41,768 nt of DNA from an uncultured Ruminiclostridium sp. (GCA_910585505.1 CAJUFF010000004.1:1-41768), one strand, 5' to 3'; counted from the first letter of the stretch, positions 1 through 8,584 are shown. Notes: generated by a model from the letters alone, not told the origin. Made by a program: numbers and translations.

Positions 1-70
1 AATGACGGAAAAGATGCAAGCGTATGTGCGGCAAAGCGCGCAGCGCGGTCTTTGCGCGGTGTTGCCTTAA
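1..70 (-). repeat. E1 MITE-like repeat, copy 1 (cut by window edge)
   Basis: This stretch is the reverse complement of the left part of the full repeat at 40685-40864. Both carry the same GC-rich inner segment, and this copy ends in GGTGTTGCCTTAA. The rest of the copy lies beyond the window start. It sits directly downstream of the ABC ATPase gene, where a partner permease gene might otherwise be expected. Confidence 0.8.
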
Positions 71-106
71 AATATTATGAGTCAAGATCCGACAGTAAAA
101 AGCGAA

Positions 107-850
107 CTACGAGGCGGGTTGTCTCGATTTGTCTTCCGCGTTATCCGCAAAAGGGTCGTAAACCGCCTTGTTGATTTCGTCGCTGTGAATATCGCCGTCT
201 ATAAGGTGCACTATTCTGTCCGCATACTTGGCGATATCAAGATCGTGGGTAACCAATATAAGCGTAAGATTATGCTCGCGGCACATTTTTACCATCAGCT
301 CCATAACGTCGGCAGTGGTTTTTGTGTCCAGGTTTCCCGTAGGCTCGTCGGCAAAAACGACGTTGGGCTTTGCCACAAAGGCTCTCGCTATGCCCACGCG
401 CTGCTGCTGTCCGCCTGACATTTGATTTGGGCGGTGCTTCATACGGCTTTTAAGTCCTACCGCCGCCAGCATTTTTTTTGCTTCCTTATCTCGCTTTCGC
501 CGGCTCCAACCCTTGAACATCAGCGGCATTCCCACGTTTTCCAGAGAGGAAAGCTGAGGGATAAGGTTATAGGCCTGAAATATAAAACCCGTATTTTCCT
601 GACGGAATTTTGCTAGCTTTCTTTCCGACAGCTTTGCGATATTTACGCCGTTTATTATAATATCGCCTCTTGTGGGCTTTTCAAGGCCGGCCAGCATATT
701 GAGAAGCGTCGATTTACCCGAACCCGAAGTACCTAAGATACAGCATATCTCGCCCCTTTCTATTCGCAGGTTTATATTTTTAAGGGCGTAGACTTTTTCC
801 TGACCCAATCGATAGACCTTACGGAGTCCGGCAACTTCAATAAATGACAA
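107..850 (-). CDS. ABC transporter ATP-binding protein, MacB/LolD type
   Basis: This 247-residue ATPase should energise a membrane permease of the MacB/FtsX/LolCE kind, involved in export or envelope functions. Visible motifs are Walker A GTSGSGKST (residues 40-48), a Q-loop around residue 92, signature MSGGQQQR (144-151), Walker B VVFADEP (164-170) and the switch His in THD (about 202). The start is TTG, preceded by GAGGTG at a good spacing. No permease gene is visible downstream because the gene is followed at once by repeat E1 and the window edge, so the partner may lie outside the window. The family call is firm. The substrate is unknown. Confidence 0.9.
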   Translation of the reverse strand: MSFIEVAGLRKVYRLGQEKVYALKNINLRIERGEICCILGTSGSGKSTLLNMLAGLEKPTRGDIIINGVNIAKLSERKLAKFRQENTGFIFQAYNLIPQLSSLENVGMPLMFKGWSRRKRDKEAKKMLAAVGLKSRMKHRPNQMSGGQQQRVGIARAFVAKPNVVFADEPTGNLDTKTTADVMELMVKMCREHNLTLILVTHDLDIAKYADRIVHLIDGDIHSDEINKAVYDPFADNAEDKSRQPAS

Positions 851-1287
851 TTTCTCACCTCATTTCGTTTTTGTTACTATGTAAAAGTATAAAGCTTTTA
901 TAATGGAAAAGCTTATTTTTTTCCATAAGCTTTTCTTATTTTTTTCTTATTTTCAATTATACGTTGTCCAAAGAAAAAATATTGCACTTGTCCCTCTTAT
1001 ATATTAAACGATAAAAGCGGGCAAAATGTTACCGTTTTTTTAAAATTTTACCAAAAACCGTTATATTGCATAAAATTTAATTTACCTTTTTGTGCAATTT
1101 TAGAGTAAAGCTGACTTTTTTCTAAGCGGATATAATAAGTATAGCACTTATTAGCTTGTTTTTCAATGGTAAGATAGTTAAAATAAAGTTTCAGCAAAAA
1201 TTTTTATGCACTGTACTGTATTGCATAGTACAGCGCTGATATATTATAATATTGTTTTTGTGTAGTTGTTAATAGTCATTGGGAATC
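851..1287. other. A/T-rich intergenic region with an inverted repeat
   Basis: No gene is seen here. The region holds the upstream DNA of the ABC ATPase gene. It includes GAAAAGCTTAT (906-916) and its exact reverse complement ATAAGCTTTTC (925-935), with a third related arm, AAGCTTTT, near 890. A minus-strand TATAAT lies at 956-961. The repeated AAGCTTTT motif could be an operator or a leader hairpin, and sequence alone does not decide which. Confidence 0.4.
1221..1250 (+). promoter_or_regulatory. Possible orphan sigma-A promoter
   Basis: TTGCAT (1221-1226) and TATAAT (1245-1250) are separated by 18 bp. No plus-strand gene follows. The only feature downstream is the terminator-like hairpin at 1288-1333, so a short non-coding transcript of about 80-90 nt is conceivable. 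Confidence 0.3.
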
Positions 1288-1333
1288 AAAAAACTCTCCG
1301 TGCTTGAAGACGACTCGCACACAGAGAGTTTTT
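1288..1333 (-). terminator. Intrinsic terminator after the SDR gene
   Basis: AAAAACTCTC...GAGAGTTTTT forms a stem lying about 50 bp past the SDR stop codon, with a T run on the minus strand. A poly-T run is also present on the plus side, so it could work in both directions. Confidence 0.7.
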
Positions 1334-1384
1334 CGGATTGTTTTTTCTTATTGCAGAGAAAAATAACACCATTTATAAATAGTA

Positions 1385-2134
1385 TTATGCCCTTGCGCAT
1401 CCGTCAACGGAAAGCACCTCTCCGGTCACGTACGACGCCAGCGGGCTGGCCAAAAACAGAAACGCGTTTGCGATATCCTGGGGCGTTCCGATTCTTCCAA
1501 GGGGAATTGTGGAAGTGATATACTGTCTCGTCTGCTCCGGCAGAGCGGCAACCATATCCGTATCGGTAACTCCGGGAGCCACGGCGTTAACGCGTATGTT
1601 ATCCTTTGCCAATTCCCTTGCCAGAGATTTGGTCATTCCGTTAAGAGCAAACTTTGATGTGGGATATCCCACTCCGGCGGGCTGTCCGTAAATCGATACC
1701 ATGGAAGAGGTGTTCAGAATAACTCCGCCGCCGTTTTCTTTCATTATCGGAGCCACCGCGCGGGTAGTGTAAAAGCAAGAATTTACATTAAGATTCATTA
1801 TCTTGTCAAAATCCTTGGGATCATAGCTGTAAAGAGGCTCGGAAGCGCTTATGCCCGCATTGTTGACTAAAATGTCGATTTTGCCGTATTTCGCCTTTAT
1901 TTCCTCAACCGCTTTCGTTATGCTTTCGTAACTTGTCAGATCGGGTGAAATTCCTTCAACTTCAAAACCGGCGTTTTCCTTTTTCAGCTCGTCCACCGCT
2001 TTCTGAGCTGTTTCGGGTCTCGAACCGCAAAGTACTACCTTGGCTTTGTTTTCCAGAAAGGTGCGTACTATTGCGTAACCGATACCTCTTGTTCCGCCGG
2101 TGACCAATGCTACTTTGTCTTTTAAAAGTTCCAT
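1385..2134 (-). CDS. SDR-family oxidoreductase (3-oxoacyl-ACP reductase-like)
   Basis: This 249-residue classical short-chain dehydrogenase/reductase should be a soluble NAD(P)H-dependent reductase of a ketone or alcohol. Motifs are TGGTRGIG for cofactor binding (12-19), NNAG (91-94), a catalytic Ser in NTSS (141-144), and Tyr157 with Lys161 in the YPTSK active site. The reading frame stays open upstream, but the start at 2134 is preferred. It has GGAGG at correct spacing, and a consensus promoter (2175-2203) lies inside the longer frame. FabG is the closest well-known relative. The gene stands alone, with no fatty-acid genes nearby, so a general SDR role is equally possible. Confidence 0.9.
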   Translation of the reverse strand: MELLKDKVALVTGGTRGIGYAIVRTFLENKAKVVLCGSRPETAQKAVDELKKENAGFEVEGISPDLTSYESITKAVEEIKAKYGKIDILVNNAGISASEPLYSYDPKDFDKIMNLNVNSCFYTTRAVAPIMKENGGGVILNTSSMVSIYGQPAGVGYPTSKFALNGMTKSLARELAKDNIRVNAVAPGVTDTDMVAALPEQTRQYITSTIPLGRIGTPQDIANAFLFLASPLASYVTGEVLSVDGCARA

Positions 2135-2174
2135 AGCCTTTACCTCCGTTGTTTTTGTTGCTGAATATGTTAAA

Positions 2175-2203
2175 ATTATAACACGCCTAAACATAAATGT
2201 CAA
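2175..2203 (-). promoter_or_regulatory. Sigma-A promoter of the SDR gene
   Basis: On the minus strand TTGACA, a 17-bp spacer and TATAAT match consensus at every position. Its place about 40 bp upstream of the chosen ATG supports that start. Confidence 0.85.
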
Positions 2204-2376
2204 TGTGATAGTCAGTTTCTTTGCGTGAGAGCAAGTTGTTTTTACGAGGAAACACGATATTATTTTACAAAAATCTATTTTTTTCAATATAGTTTCTTTT
2301 TTGTCGCATTGCCCAAAAAAAGCCGAAAACATTTTCGAAATTGGTCCATTTTGACACTTTAAATTTTATAAAATAC

Positions 2377-2385
2377 TGCTATAAT
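2377..2385 (+). promoter_or_regulatory. Extended -10 promoter of the ABC exporter operon
   Basis: TGC followed by TATAAT gives an extended -10 element. The TTGACA at 2350 is about 23 bp away, which is too far for a standard -35. Transcription would begin near 2392, giving a leader of about 158 nt with two hairpins. Confidence 0.55.
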
Positions 2386-2407
2386 AGTTTAAGATTTTAT
2401 ACCGATC

Positions 2408-2492
2408 CTTTTTAAGCTATGGATAAAATCCATAGCTTAAAAAGAGGTACGCCCAACCAAAACACTAATCCAACAATTTATAAGGGATTAGT
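2408..2492 (+). repeat. Leader palindromes ahead of the ABC exporter
   Basis: A 17-bp arm at 2408-2424 is followed by its exact reverse complement at 2428-2444, with a 3-nt loop. A second, weaker inverted repeat pairs ACTAATCC (2464-2471) with GGATTAGT (2485-2492). The start TACCGATCC resembles the palindrome at 8636. No T run follows either stem, so they are not ordinary terminators. Confidence 0.7.
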
Positions 2493-2549
2493 ATTAACTT
2501 GCAAATCCGTTAAAAATAACGCTTCCCCCAAAGAAAGGAAAGGTGAACA

Positions 2550-4289
2550 ATGTTTCTTTTGAGATGGCTTTGGAGCAACCTTAGCGGTTACCGCGGCCGA
2601 TACATAACGGCTTTGCTGTTATCCGTCATCTGCCAGACCATGTACTTAATAACCCCGATGATGAGCCAAAGGATAGTGGATACCTTCATTGTGTCCGGAA
2701 ACAGCGCCGAAATGATAAGAACACAGCCGAACCTTCTTATTATGATGGTGGCGGCAATGGTGGGATTCACATTCCTTCGCACCTGTATGACATACAGCGC
2801 CAATATGCTGTATGAATCCACCTCCCAGGCTGTTGTGTACAAAGTGCGCAAAAAACTTTACGAAAATATAAACATGCAGGACGCTACTTTTTATCATACC
2901 CACCGTACAGGCGATATAATGACCCGAATGAGCGGAGATATGGATATGGTGCGACACAGCGTGGCGTGGATATTGAAGACCGTGCTGGAAAGCTTGGTGC
3001 TGTTTATTGTTTCCATTGTATATTTTTTCAGCATGGATCCGATTACGGCACTATGCCTTATAGCTCTCACCCCCGTTATCTTTATCGCTTCCTTTATATT
3101 TAAACGAAAAGTAAGACCCATGTACGTGACGCTCCGTGAAAAGCTGTCTCAAATGAATACTTTGGCGGAGGAAAACATATCGGGAAATAGAGTTGTTAAG
3201 GCGTTTGCAAGAGAAGATTATGAAATCGGGCGTTTTGACGAAAAAAGCCGCGAGTATTGCGCCGCCAACAAGGCGGCAGCCCTGAAGTGGATAGACTTTT
3301 TCCCTACAATTGAAATAACCGCTCAGGCGCTTTCAGTGGTTCAATTGGTCGTCTGCGGTATCTTCGCGGTTATGGGAAGAATAACGGTGGGCCAGTTCAC
3401 CGCTTTCAGCGGACTTATCTGGACGCTTGCCAATCCTATGAGAAATATCGGTACCATAATAAATGACTTCCAGAGATTCTCTGCCTCCGCCAATAAGATA
3501 ATCGAATTATATTACGGAAGAACCAAGGTTGCGGATCGAGAGGACGCAGTGGAGCTTACCGAAAGAATAAAGGGTGACATAGAGTTTAAAAACGTTTCAT
3601 TCAGCTACGGAAAAACTCAGGTGCTCCACGATATAAACCTTACCGTAAAAGCGGGAGAAACCGTGGCGATAATGGGAGCCACCGGATCGGGAAAAACCAC
3701 TCTCACAGAGCTTATTTCGAGAATTTACGATGTTGATTCGGGACAGGTAACGGTGGACGATCACGACGTAAGAATGATGAAGCTGAAGCAGCTCAGAGAA
3801 AGCGTCGGCGTTGCCACTCAAGACGTACTTCTCTATTCCGATACTGTTGAGGGCAATATAGCCTTCGGCAATGTGGAAATGACCAAGGACGAAGTGGTAA
3901 AGTGCGCCGATATCGCCGACGCCAACGGCTTTATACAAAAGCTGTCCGAGGGTTATGAAACGATAATCGGCGAAAGAGGCGTAGGGCTTTCGGGAGGTCA
4001 GAAGCAGCGTATCGCTCTCGCCCGCGCGGTGGCGGTAAAACCCTCGATACTTATTCTCGACGACACAACCTCGGCGGTGGATCTGGAAACAGAGACACGT
4101 ATACAGGAAAACCTCCGAAATCTTGACTTTAACTGTACAAAAATAATAATAGCCCAGCGTGTTTCCTCCGCAAAAGACGCGGATAAAATAGTTATACTCA
4201 AGGACGGCACCATATCCGATATCGGAACTCATGAGGAGCTGATCCAAAGAGAAGGATACTATAAAGAAGTGTATGAGCTGCAAAAATAA
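2550..4289 (+). CDS. ABC exporter half-transporter, subunit with degenerate ATP site
   Basis: This 579-residue protein has an N-terminal six-helix exporter domain and a C-terminal nucleotide-binding domain. Walker A is GATGSGKTT (376-384) and the signature LSGGQ starts at residue 480. Walker B ends in Asp504-Asp505, so the catalytic Glu is replaced by Asp. The switch His is replaced by Gln536. These changes mark the non-canonical member of heterodimeric exporters such as BmrCD, LmrCD or TM287/288. The next gene starts 14 bp downstream and supplies the complementary motifs. A clear AAAGGAAAGG ribosome site precedes the ATG. A multidrug or lipid export role is inferred, and the substrate is not known. 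Confidence 0.93.
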   Translation: MFLLRWLWSNLSGYRGRYITALLLSVICQTMYLITPMMSQRIVDTFIVSGNSAEMIRTQPNLLIMMVAAMVGFTFLRTCMTYSANMLYESTSQAVVYKVRKKLYENINMQDATFYHTHRTGDIMTRMSGDMDMVRHSVAWILKTVLESLVLFIVSIVYFFSMDPITALCLIALTPVIFIASFIFKRKVRPMYVTLREKLSQMNTLAEENISGNRVVKAFAREDYEIGRFDEKSREYCAANKAAALKWIDFFPTIEITAQALSVVQLVVCGIFAVMGRITVGQFTAFSGLIWTLANPMRNIGTIINDFQRFSASANKIIELYYGRTKVADREDAVELTERIKGDIEFKNVSFSYGKTQVLHDINLTVKAGETVAIMGATGSGKTTLTELISRIYDVDSGQVTVDDHDVRMMKLKQLRESVGVATQDVLLYSDTVEGNIAFGNVEMTKDEVVKCADIADANGFIQKLSEGYETIIGERGVGLSGGQKQRIALARAVAVKPSILILDDTTSAVDLETETRIQENLRNLDFNCTKIIIAQRVSSAKDADKIVILKDGTISDIGTHEELIQREGYYKEVYELQK

Positions 4290-4303
4290 GAAAGGAGACA
4301 GTA

Positions 4304-6073
4304 ATGGCACGAAATAAGTTTGACATAGACGAAACCCTTGAAACCCCATTTGACATACGTCACTTGAAAAGAGCGCTGATCTACTGCGGAAGATACAAGG
4401 GAAAAATATTTCTTTCGCTTACGCTGAGCGCCGTGGCGGCAATAGCGGGATTGGTTGTCCCCTTGATAAGCCGGTACGCTCTTGACGTCTCCATTCCCGA
4501 TGGCAACGTACCTCAGATAATTTTTTTGGGAGCGCTTATGCTGGCTTCCATCTTCATAAGCGTCCTTCTTTCCGCCAAGCGCTCCAGAATAATGACGAAA
4601 GTGGGACAGGATATAGTTTACGATATCCGTAAAGATTTGTTTGAGCACCTGCAAAAACTTCCCTTTGAATACTATGACACCCGCCCTCACGGAAAGATAT
4701 TGGTACGCGTTATAAATTACATAAACAGCATCTCCGACCTTATGAGCGACGGTATTATAAAGTTCATTCTTGAAATTTTCAACCTTATTTTCATAATGAT
4801 CTTTATGTTCTTTGTTTCATGGCAGCTGGCGCTTGTGGTTATCTGCGGTTTACCTGTATTCGCCGTGGTTATGCTTATGATAAAAAATAAGCAGAGAAAA
4901 GCGTGGCAGCAGGTAAGCAACAAGAGCAGCAACCTTAACGCCTATATTCACGAAAGCATAGTGGGCACTAAGGTTACGCAGATGTTCACCCGCGAAGAGG
5001 TAAACGCGGAAATATTTGACAAGCTTCAGAACAATTACCGCAAAAGCTGGATGAGAGCCGTAACTTTCAGCAACCTGGTATGGCCTACCGTGGACAATAT
5101 CTCCATTTGGGTAAGCGGTGCAATCTATATAACCGGACTGCTTGTTTTCGGAACGGGTACGGTTTCCTTGGGTAATATCGTAGCTATGTGCAGCTATGCA
5201 TCCCGCTTCTGGCAGCCGCTGTTAAACCTGTCCAACCTTATGAACACATTTATAAACGCGGTATCCTATCTTGAAAGAATATTTGAGACAATGGACGAGC
5301 CGGTGACCGTATGCGACAGGGAGGACGCGAAGGAAATGCCCGAAATTAAGGGCGAGGTTTCCTTTAACAACGTTACCTTCGCTTACGAAACGGGACCCAA
5401 TATATTGGAAAATTTAAGCTTTACCGCCAAGGCGGGGGAGAGCATAGCCTTAGTAGGCCCTACCGGAGCGGGGAAAACCACCATAGTGAGCCTTTTAAGT
5501 CGATTCTACAACTTGAGCGGCGGCGAAATAGACATTGACGGCACGGATATTTCTTCCGTTACCCTTTACTCTCTTCGCAGTCAGATGGGCATAATGCTTC
5601 AGGACAGCTTTATTTTCAGCGGTACCATAATGGACAATATCAAGTACGGAAAGCTTGACGCTACCGACGAGGAAGCTATGGAAGCGGCAAAGATAGTGGG
5701 TGTGGACGAATTTATCTCCACTCTGCCGGACGGATATTACACGGAGGTCAACGAACGCGGTTCGGGGCTTTCACAGGGGCAGAAGCAGCTTATTTCCTTT
5801 GCGCGTACCATTCTTGCCGATCCTAAGATATTGGTGCTTGACGAAGCCACATCTTCCATTGACGCCAAGACCGAAAGATATCTGCAAAGAGGCATCGATC
5901 ATCTGCTTAAGGGCAGAACAAGCTTCATAATTGCTCACAGACTTTCTACAATAAGAAACTGCGATAAAATAATGTATATAAGCAACAAGGGAATAACCGA
6001 ATGCGGAAGTCATGACAGCCTTATCGAGAAAAAAGGCGATTATTATAAGCTTTATACCTCTCAGGCTATTTAA
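4304..6073 (+). CDS. ABC exporter half-transporter, subunit with catalytic ATP site
   Basis: This is the 589-residue partner of the preceding gene, again a six-helix membrane domain followed by an ATPase domain. Walker A is GPTGAGKTT (385-393) and Walker B carries Asp513-Glu514. The switch His is His545, so this subunit keeps the catalytic residues. Its signature is LSQGQ (489-493) rather than LSGGQ. In a heterodimer this signature faces the degenerate Walker site of the partner, so the two subunits should form one active and one inactive ATP site. The TAA stop lies inside the end of an E1 repeat, and a 20-bp palindrome downstream may terminate the operon. Confidence 0.93.
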   Translation: MARNKFDIDETLETPFDIRHLKRALIYCGRYKGKIFLSLTLSAVAAIAGLVVPLISRYALDVSIPDGNVPQIIFLGALMLASIFISVLLSAKRSRIMTKVGQDIVYDIRKDLFEHLQKLPFEYYDTRPHGKILVRVINYINSISDLMSDGIIKFILEIFNLIFIMIFMFFVSWQLALVVICGLPVFAVVMLMIKNKQRKAWQQVSNKSSNLNAYIHESIVGTKVTQMFTREEVNAEIFDKLQNNYRKSWMRAVTFSNLVWPTVDNISIWVSGAIYITGLLVFGTGTVSLGNIVAMCSYASRFWQPLLNLSNLMNTFINAVSYLERIFETMDEPVTVCDREDAKEMPEIKGEVSFNNVTFAYETGPNILENLSFTAKAGESIALVGPTGAGKTTIVSLLSRFYNLSGGEIDIDGTDISSVTLYSLRSQMGIMLQDSFIFSGTIMDNIKYGKLDATDEEAMEAAKIVGVDEFISTLPDGYYTEVNERGSGLSQGQKQLISFARTILADPKILVLDEATSSIDAKTERYLQRGIDHLLKGRTSFIIAHRLSTIRNCDKIMYISNKGITECGSHDSLIEKKGDYYKLYTSQAI

Positions 6074-6187
6074 GTAAATACCGCACAAAGGTTGCCGTGC
6101 AGACGCGCAGTCAGTTTTTTCGTCAGATTCTCCAGAACGACGAAGGAATACCGGCGTATTTCAAGGAGTTTTGGGCAAAAATGACGG
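6070..6187 (-). repeat. E1 MITE-like repeat, copy 2 (partial)
   Basis: About 118 bp match the right part of the full E1 copy at 40685-40864 in reverse orientation. It starts with TTAAGTAAATACCGCACAAA at the ABC stop codon and runs to the AATGACGG segment. The other terminus is missing and unrelated DNA follows. Confidence 0.85.
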
Positions 6188-6240
6188 CATTTAACAAAAT
6201 TTACCGAAAGACGCGCGTCTCTATATATGGATTTTTGAAA

Positions 6241-6288
6241 AAAACTGTACACCAATCTTATTACAAACTAAGATTGGTGTACAGTTTT
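6241..6288. terminator. Perfect 20-bp palindrome, likely terminator of the ABC operon
   Basis: AAAACTGTACACCAATCTTA (6241-6260) pairs exactly with 6269-6288 across an 8-nt loop. The right arm ends in TTTT followed by ATACT. It is the first stable stem after the ABC operon and may also belong to the palindrome family seen elsewhere in the window. Confidence 0.6.
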
Positions 6289-6341
6289 ATACTAATTCCC
6301 GATCAAAGTATAGACAAATTTTGTTGTCGATCGTAAATTAT

Positions 6342-6391
6342 ACTGTTAACCAATTAAAAACTGGAAAAATGGTTTTTAATTGGTTAACAGT
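6342..6391. repeat. Perfect 20-bp palindrome
   Basis: Arm ACTGTTAACCAATTAAAAAC (6342-6361) pairs exactly with 6372-6391 across a 10-nt loop. The sequence just before it, with TATAGACAAA at 6310, resembles the reverse complement of 9487-9520. Confidence 0.8.
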
Positions 6392-6401
6392 GTTTCGGGT
6401 G

Positions 6402-6449
6402 TAATAACCATTTTGACTATGATTTTATCCTGTGTCAAAATGGTTATTA
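6402..6449. repeat. Perfect 16-bp palindrome
   Basis: Arm TAATAACCATTTTGAC (6402-6417) pairs exactly with 6434-6449 across a 16-nt loop. It is the third of three unrelated perfect palindromes placed in a row. The remainder up to the kinase stop at 6619 shows no gene. Confidence 0.8.
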
Positions 6450-6618
6450 GTATGAGGCGGTATTCACGACTACGGCGCACATACCTCCTCAGCCTGCGGA
6501 AGTTTGACAATTAAGAGGAAATCCCAAATTATGCCTGCTTTGCAAGCACTGCCCTTGACTGATTGGATTTGCTTTTACACAAAATTATTTTTTTGAGTGC
6601 CGCTTTTTTTACCCAATA

Positions 6619-7755
6619 TTACTTTTCGTTAATCAGCGGCAAACGTACGGTAACCTCAAGCCCGTTCGGAAAATTATGCAAAAGCACTTTTCCTTCCGAT
6701 CTTTCCGCAATGTATTTTACAATATAAAGACCCAGCCCAGATCCCTGTTCCTCCCCGCAATTTCTTCCTCTGTAAAACTTTCCGAAGACAAAAGGCATAT
6801 CCTCGTCTGGAATACCGTTTCCGAAGTCTCTGAAACGTATTTCAGCGTTTCCGTCACTTTTTTCCACCGATATACTTATATCTGTTCCCGCGTATTTTCT
6901 CGCATTATTTACAAGATTTTCCGCCACCTGTGTCAGACGTCTTCTGTCTGCGCTGACCCATACGCAGTATTCCGGCTTTTGGTAAAGAATATCATTCCTT
7001 TCCGCTCCGATTTCTTTTAACACTGCTTCAAAAAATTTCCCCAATTCAGTTTTTTCGGGGACAATTTTCAGTTTATCCAGATCCGAAAGCGAATGTGTGA
7101 AAAGATCGTCGGTAAGCTTCGATACTTCGTCGCACTTGGTCATTATTACAGAAATATAACGCTGTCTTTTTTCAAAGGTGTTGTCCATATTTGCTTCCAG
7201 TCCCTCCGCATAAGCCTTAATAGAGGCTATTGGTGTTTTTATATCGTGAGAAAGTGTGGCTATTATCGTTTTGTTGTTTTCAATAGCTTCCTTTTCACCG
7301 TCGCGGGCTTTGGTTATTTCGTTTCTCATACTGTCAAAGGCCCAAGTGAACGCACCGAAATAGTTCTTGCGTTCATATCCGAGTGGTACGTCAAAATTGC
7401 CGCCCGCTATGTTTTCCGCAAAAGACTCCAGCTTTTCAAAAGGCTTCAGCACCATATAGTAAAGGTACAAAAATTCTGCGCCGGACAGCAGCACGAAAAA
7501 TGCACCCAAATAAATTATATTTTTTTCCGCTCTGTGTTTGTTTGCTCTTAAGGTTTCGGAGAGTAAAGCCGCTTTTTCTCTTGTCGCTTTCAGGTCTCCT
7601 CTTATGGCAAGCTGTTCTATTTCGTTAAGCGCCATTAGCTGTTCCGATCTCGAGTCGCCGTACGCCGAAACTGTTTCGGCGTAAAATAAAGCGCCCGTTG
7701 TCAAAGCGATAAGGGCGCAGAATATTAAAACTACCGCAAAAAATTTTCGTTTCAT
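6619..7755 (-). CDS. Sensor histidine kinase
   Basis: This 378-residue membrane kinase should autophosphorylate and pass phosphate to the response regulator encoded just upstream. A first transmembrane segment lies at about residues 7-27 and a second at about 79-102. They enclose a short external loop of about 50 residues, followed by a HAMP-like linker. The phospho-acceptor is His170 in LSHDIKTP. The ATP-binding domain shows an N-box (ENLVNNARKYA, 279-289), G1 DFGNGIP (310-316) and G2 GSGLGLYIV (338-346). The start has GAGGTT at correct spacing. The small sensor loop resembles kinases that sense the membrane or a partner transporter, but its signal is unknown. Confidence 0.93.
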   Translation of the reverse strand: MKRKFFAVVLIFCALIALTTGALFYAETVSAYGDSRSEQLMALNEIEQLAIRGDLKATREKAALLSETLRANKHRAEKNIIYLGAFFVLLSGAEFLYLYYMVLKPFEKLESFAENIAGGNFDVPLGYERKNYFGAFTWAFDSMRNEITKARDGEKEAIENNKTIIATLSHDIKTPIASIKAYAEGLEANMDNTFEKRQRYISVIMTKCDEVSKLTDDLFTHSLSDLDKLKIVPEKTELGKFFEAVLKEIGAERNDILYQKPEYCVWVSADRRRLTQVAENLVNNARKYAGTDISISVEKSDGNAEIRFRDFGNGIPDEDMPFVFGKFYRGRNCGEEQGSGLGLYIVKYIAERSEGKVLLHNFPNGLEVTVRLPLINEK

Positions 7756-7812
7756 TTTTTAACCTCAATAGTACGGAAAGTGTTTTTTATCAAGTATATT
7801 ACATTTTGTATA

Positions 7813-7912
7813 TTATAAGTATGTATTCAATCCCTTGGCTTGCCTATCACGCAAGCTTCAAGCCCTATAACATTAAAAAAACACGAAGAAATTTTTGGCT
7901 TGCAAGCGGTTA
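7813..7912. repeat. Imperfect palindromic insert between regulator and kinase genes
   Basis: GGCTTGC at 7837 pairs with GCAAGC at 7850, and CAAGCCCTATAAC pairs imperfectly with the GCTTGCAAGCGGTTATA segment near 7898. The right end overlaps the TAA stop of the response regulator at 7910-7912. It resembles the other stop-codon palindromes in this window. Confidence 0.4.
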
Positions 7913-8584
7913 TACCGAAAGTATATATCCGGTTTTATATACTGTTTTGATAAATCTCGGCCGAGAAGGATCATCCTCCAGCTTTTCTCTTAACCAACGT
8001 ATGTGTACCGCCAAAGTGGAAGGCTCCGAAACAGAAAACGCGCCCCATACCTCTGAAAGCAGTTTTTCCTTGGATATAGCTTTGTTCATATTCAGACACA
8101 GGTACGAAAGAAGATCGAATTCTCTTAGCGATAAGGAGACGGCACTGCCGTTTTTGGTGACTTTTCTTGAAGTAATATTTACCTTTACATCACCGAATGA
8201 CACTGTTTTTTCGCCTTCTCCCATACTGTAGCTTCTTCTTATAAGCGCATTAACTCTCGACAAAAGCTCCTTCATTGAATAGGGCTTCGGGAGATAATCG
8301 TCGCCGCCTATGTCAAAACCTGTTATCCTGTCGGTCTCACTGGTTCTTGCGCTGGCAAAGATTATCGGCGTGTCCGATACGCGCCTTAATTCGGCGCAAA
8401 GCTCGAAACCGGTAGCGTCGGGCAGGTTTATATCCAGCAGAATAATGTGAAAATTACCCGACGTCAAAAGCCGGAAGGCTTTCTCTGCACAATCTGCCAA
8501 GGTGACCTTGTAGCCATAGTCTTCCAGCATTTCGGAAATTATCTGTGACAGTTCCTTGTCGTCGTCTACTATCAGGATATCCAT
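7910..8584 (-). CDS. OmpR-family response regulator
   Basis: This 224-residue protein has an N-terminal receiver domain and a C-terminal winged-helix DNA-binding domain. The receiver shows the acidic pocket in VDDD, the phospho-acceptor Asp51 in LLDINLP, and the conserved Lys in YLPKPYS. The C-terminal part has the OmpR pattern SLREFDLLSYL and ends with VYKTGYIL. ATG at 8584 is preferred to the in-frame TTG four codons upstream, because the GGAAAGGG ribosome site would touch that TTG. It is encoded before its kinase with about 154 bp between. Target genes are not known. The neighbouring ABC exporter or TetR gene are possible targets. Confidence 0.92.
   Translation of the reverse strand: MDILIVDDDKELSQIISEMLEDYGYKVTLADCAEKAFRLLTSGNFHIILLDINLPDATGFELCAELRRVSDTPIIFASARTSETDRITGFDIGGDDYLPKPYSMKELLSRVNALIRRSYSMGEGEKTVSFGDVKVNITSRKVTKNGSAVSLSLREFDLLSYLCLNMNKAISKEKLLSEVWGAFSVSEPSTLAVHIRWLREKLEDDPSRPRFIKTVYKTGYILSV

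Noticed and set aside
2350..2385. TTGACA at 2350 as the -35 of the ABC exporter promoter
   Set aside because: The spacing to TATAAT is 23 bp, which is outside the usual 16-18 bp. The extended -10 is a better explanation.
3597..4349. A 250-codon open frame antisense to the first ABC gene
   Set aside because: It overlaps the conserved ATPase domain on the other strand and has a composition typical of antisense shadows.
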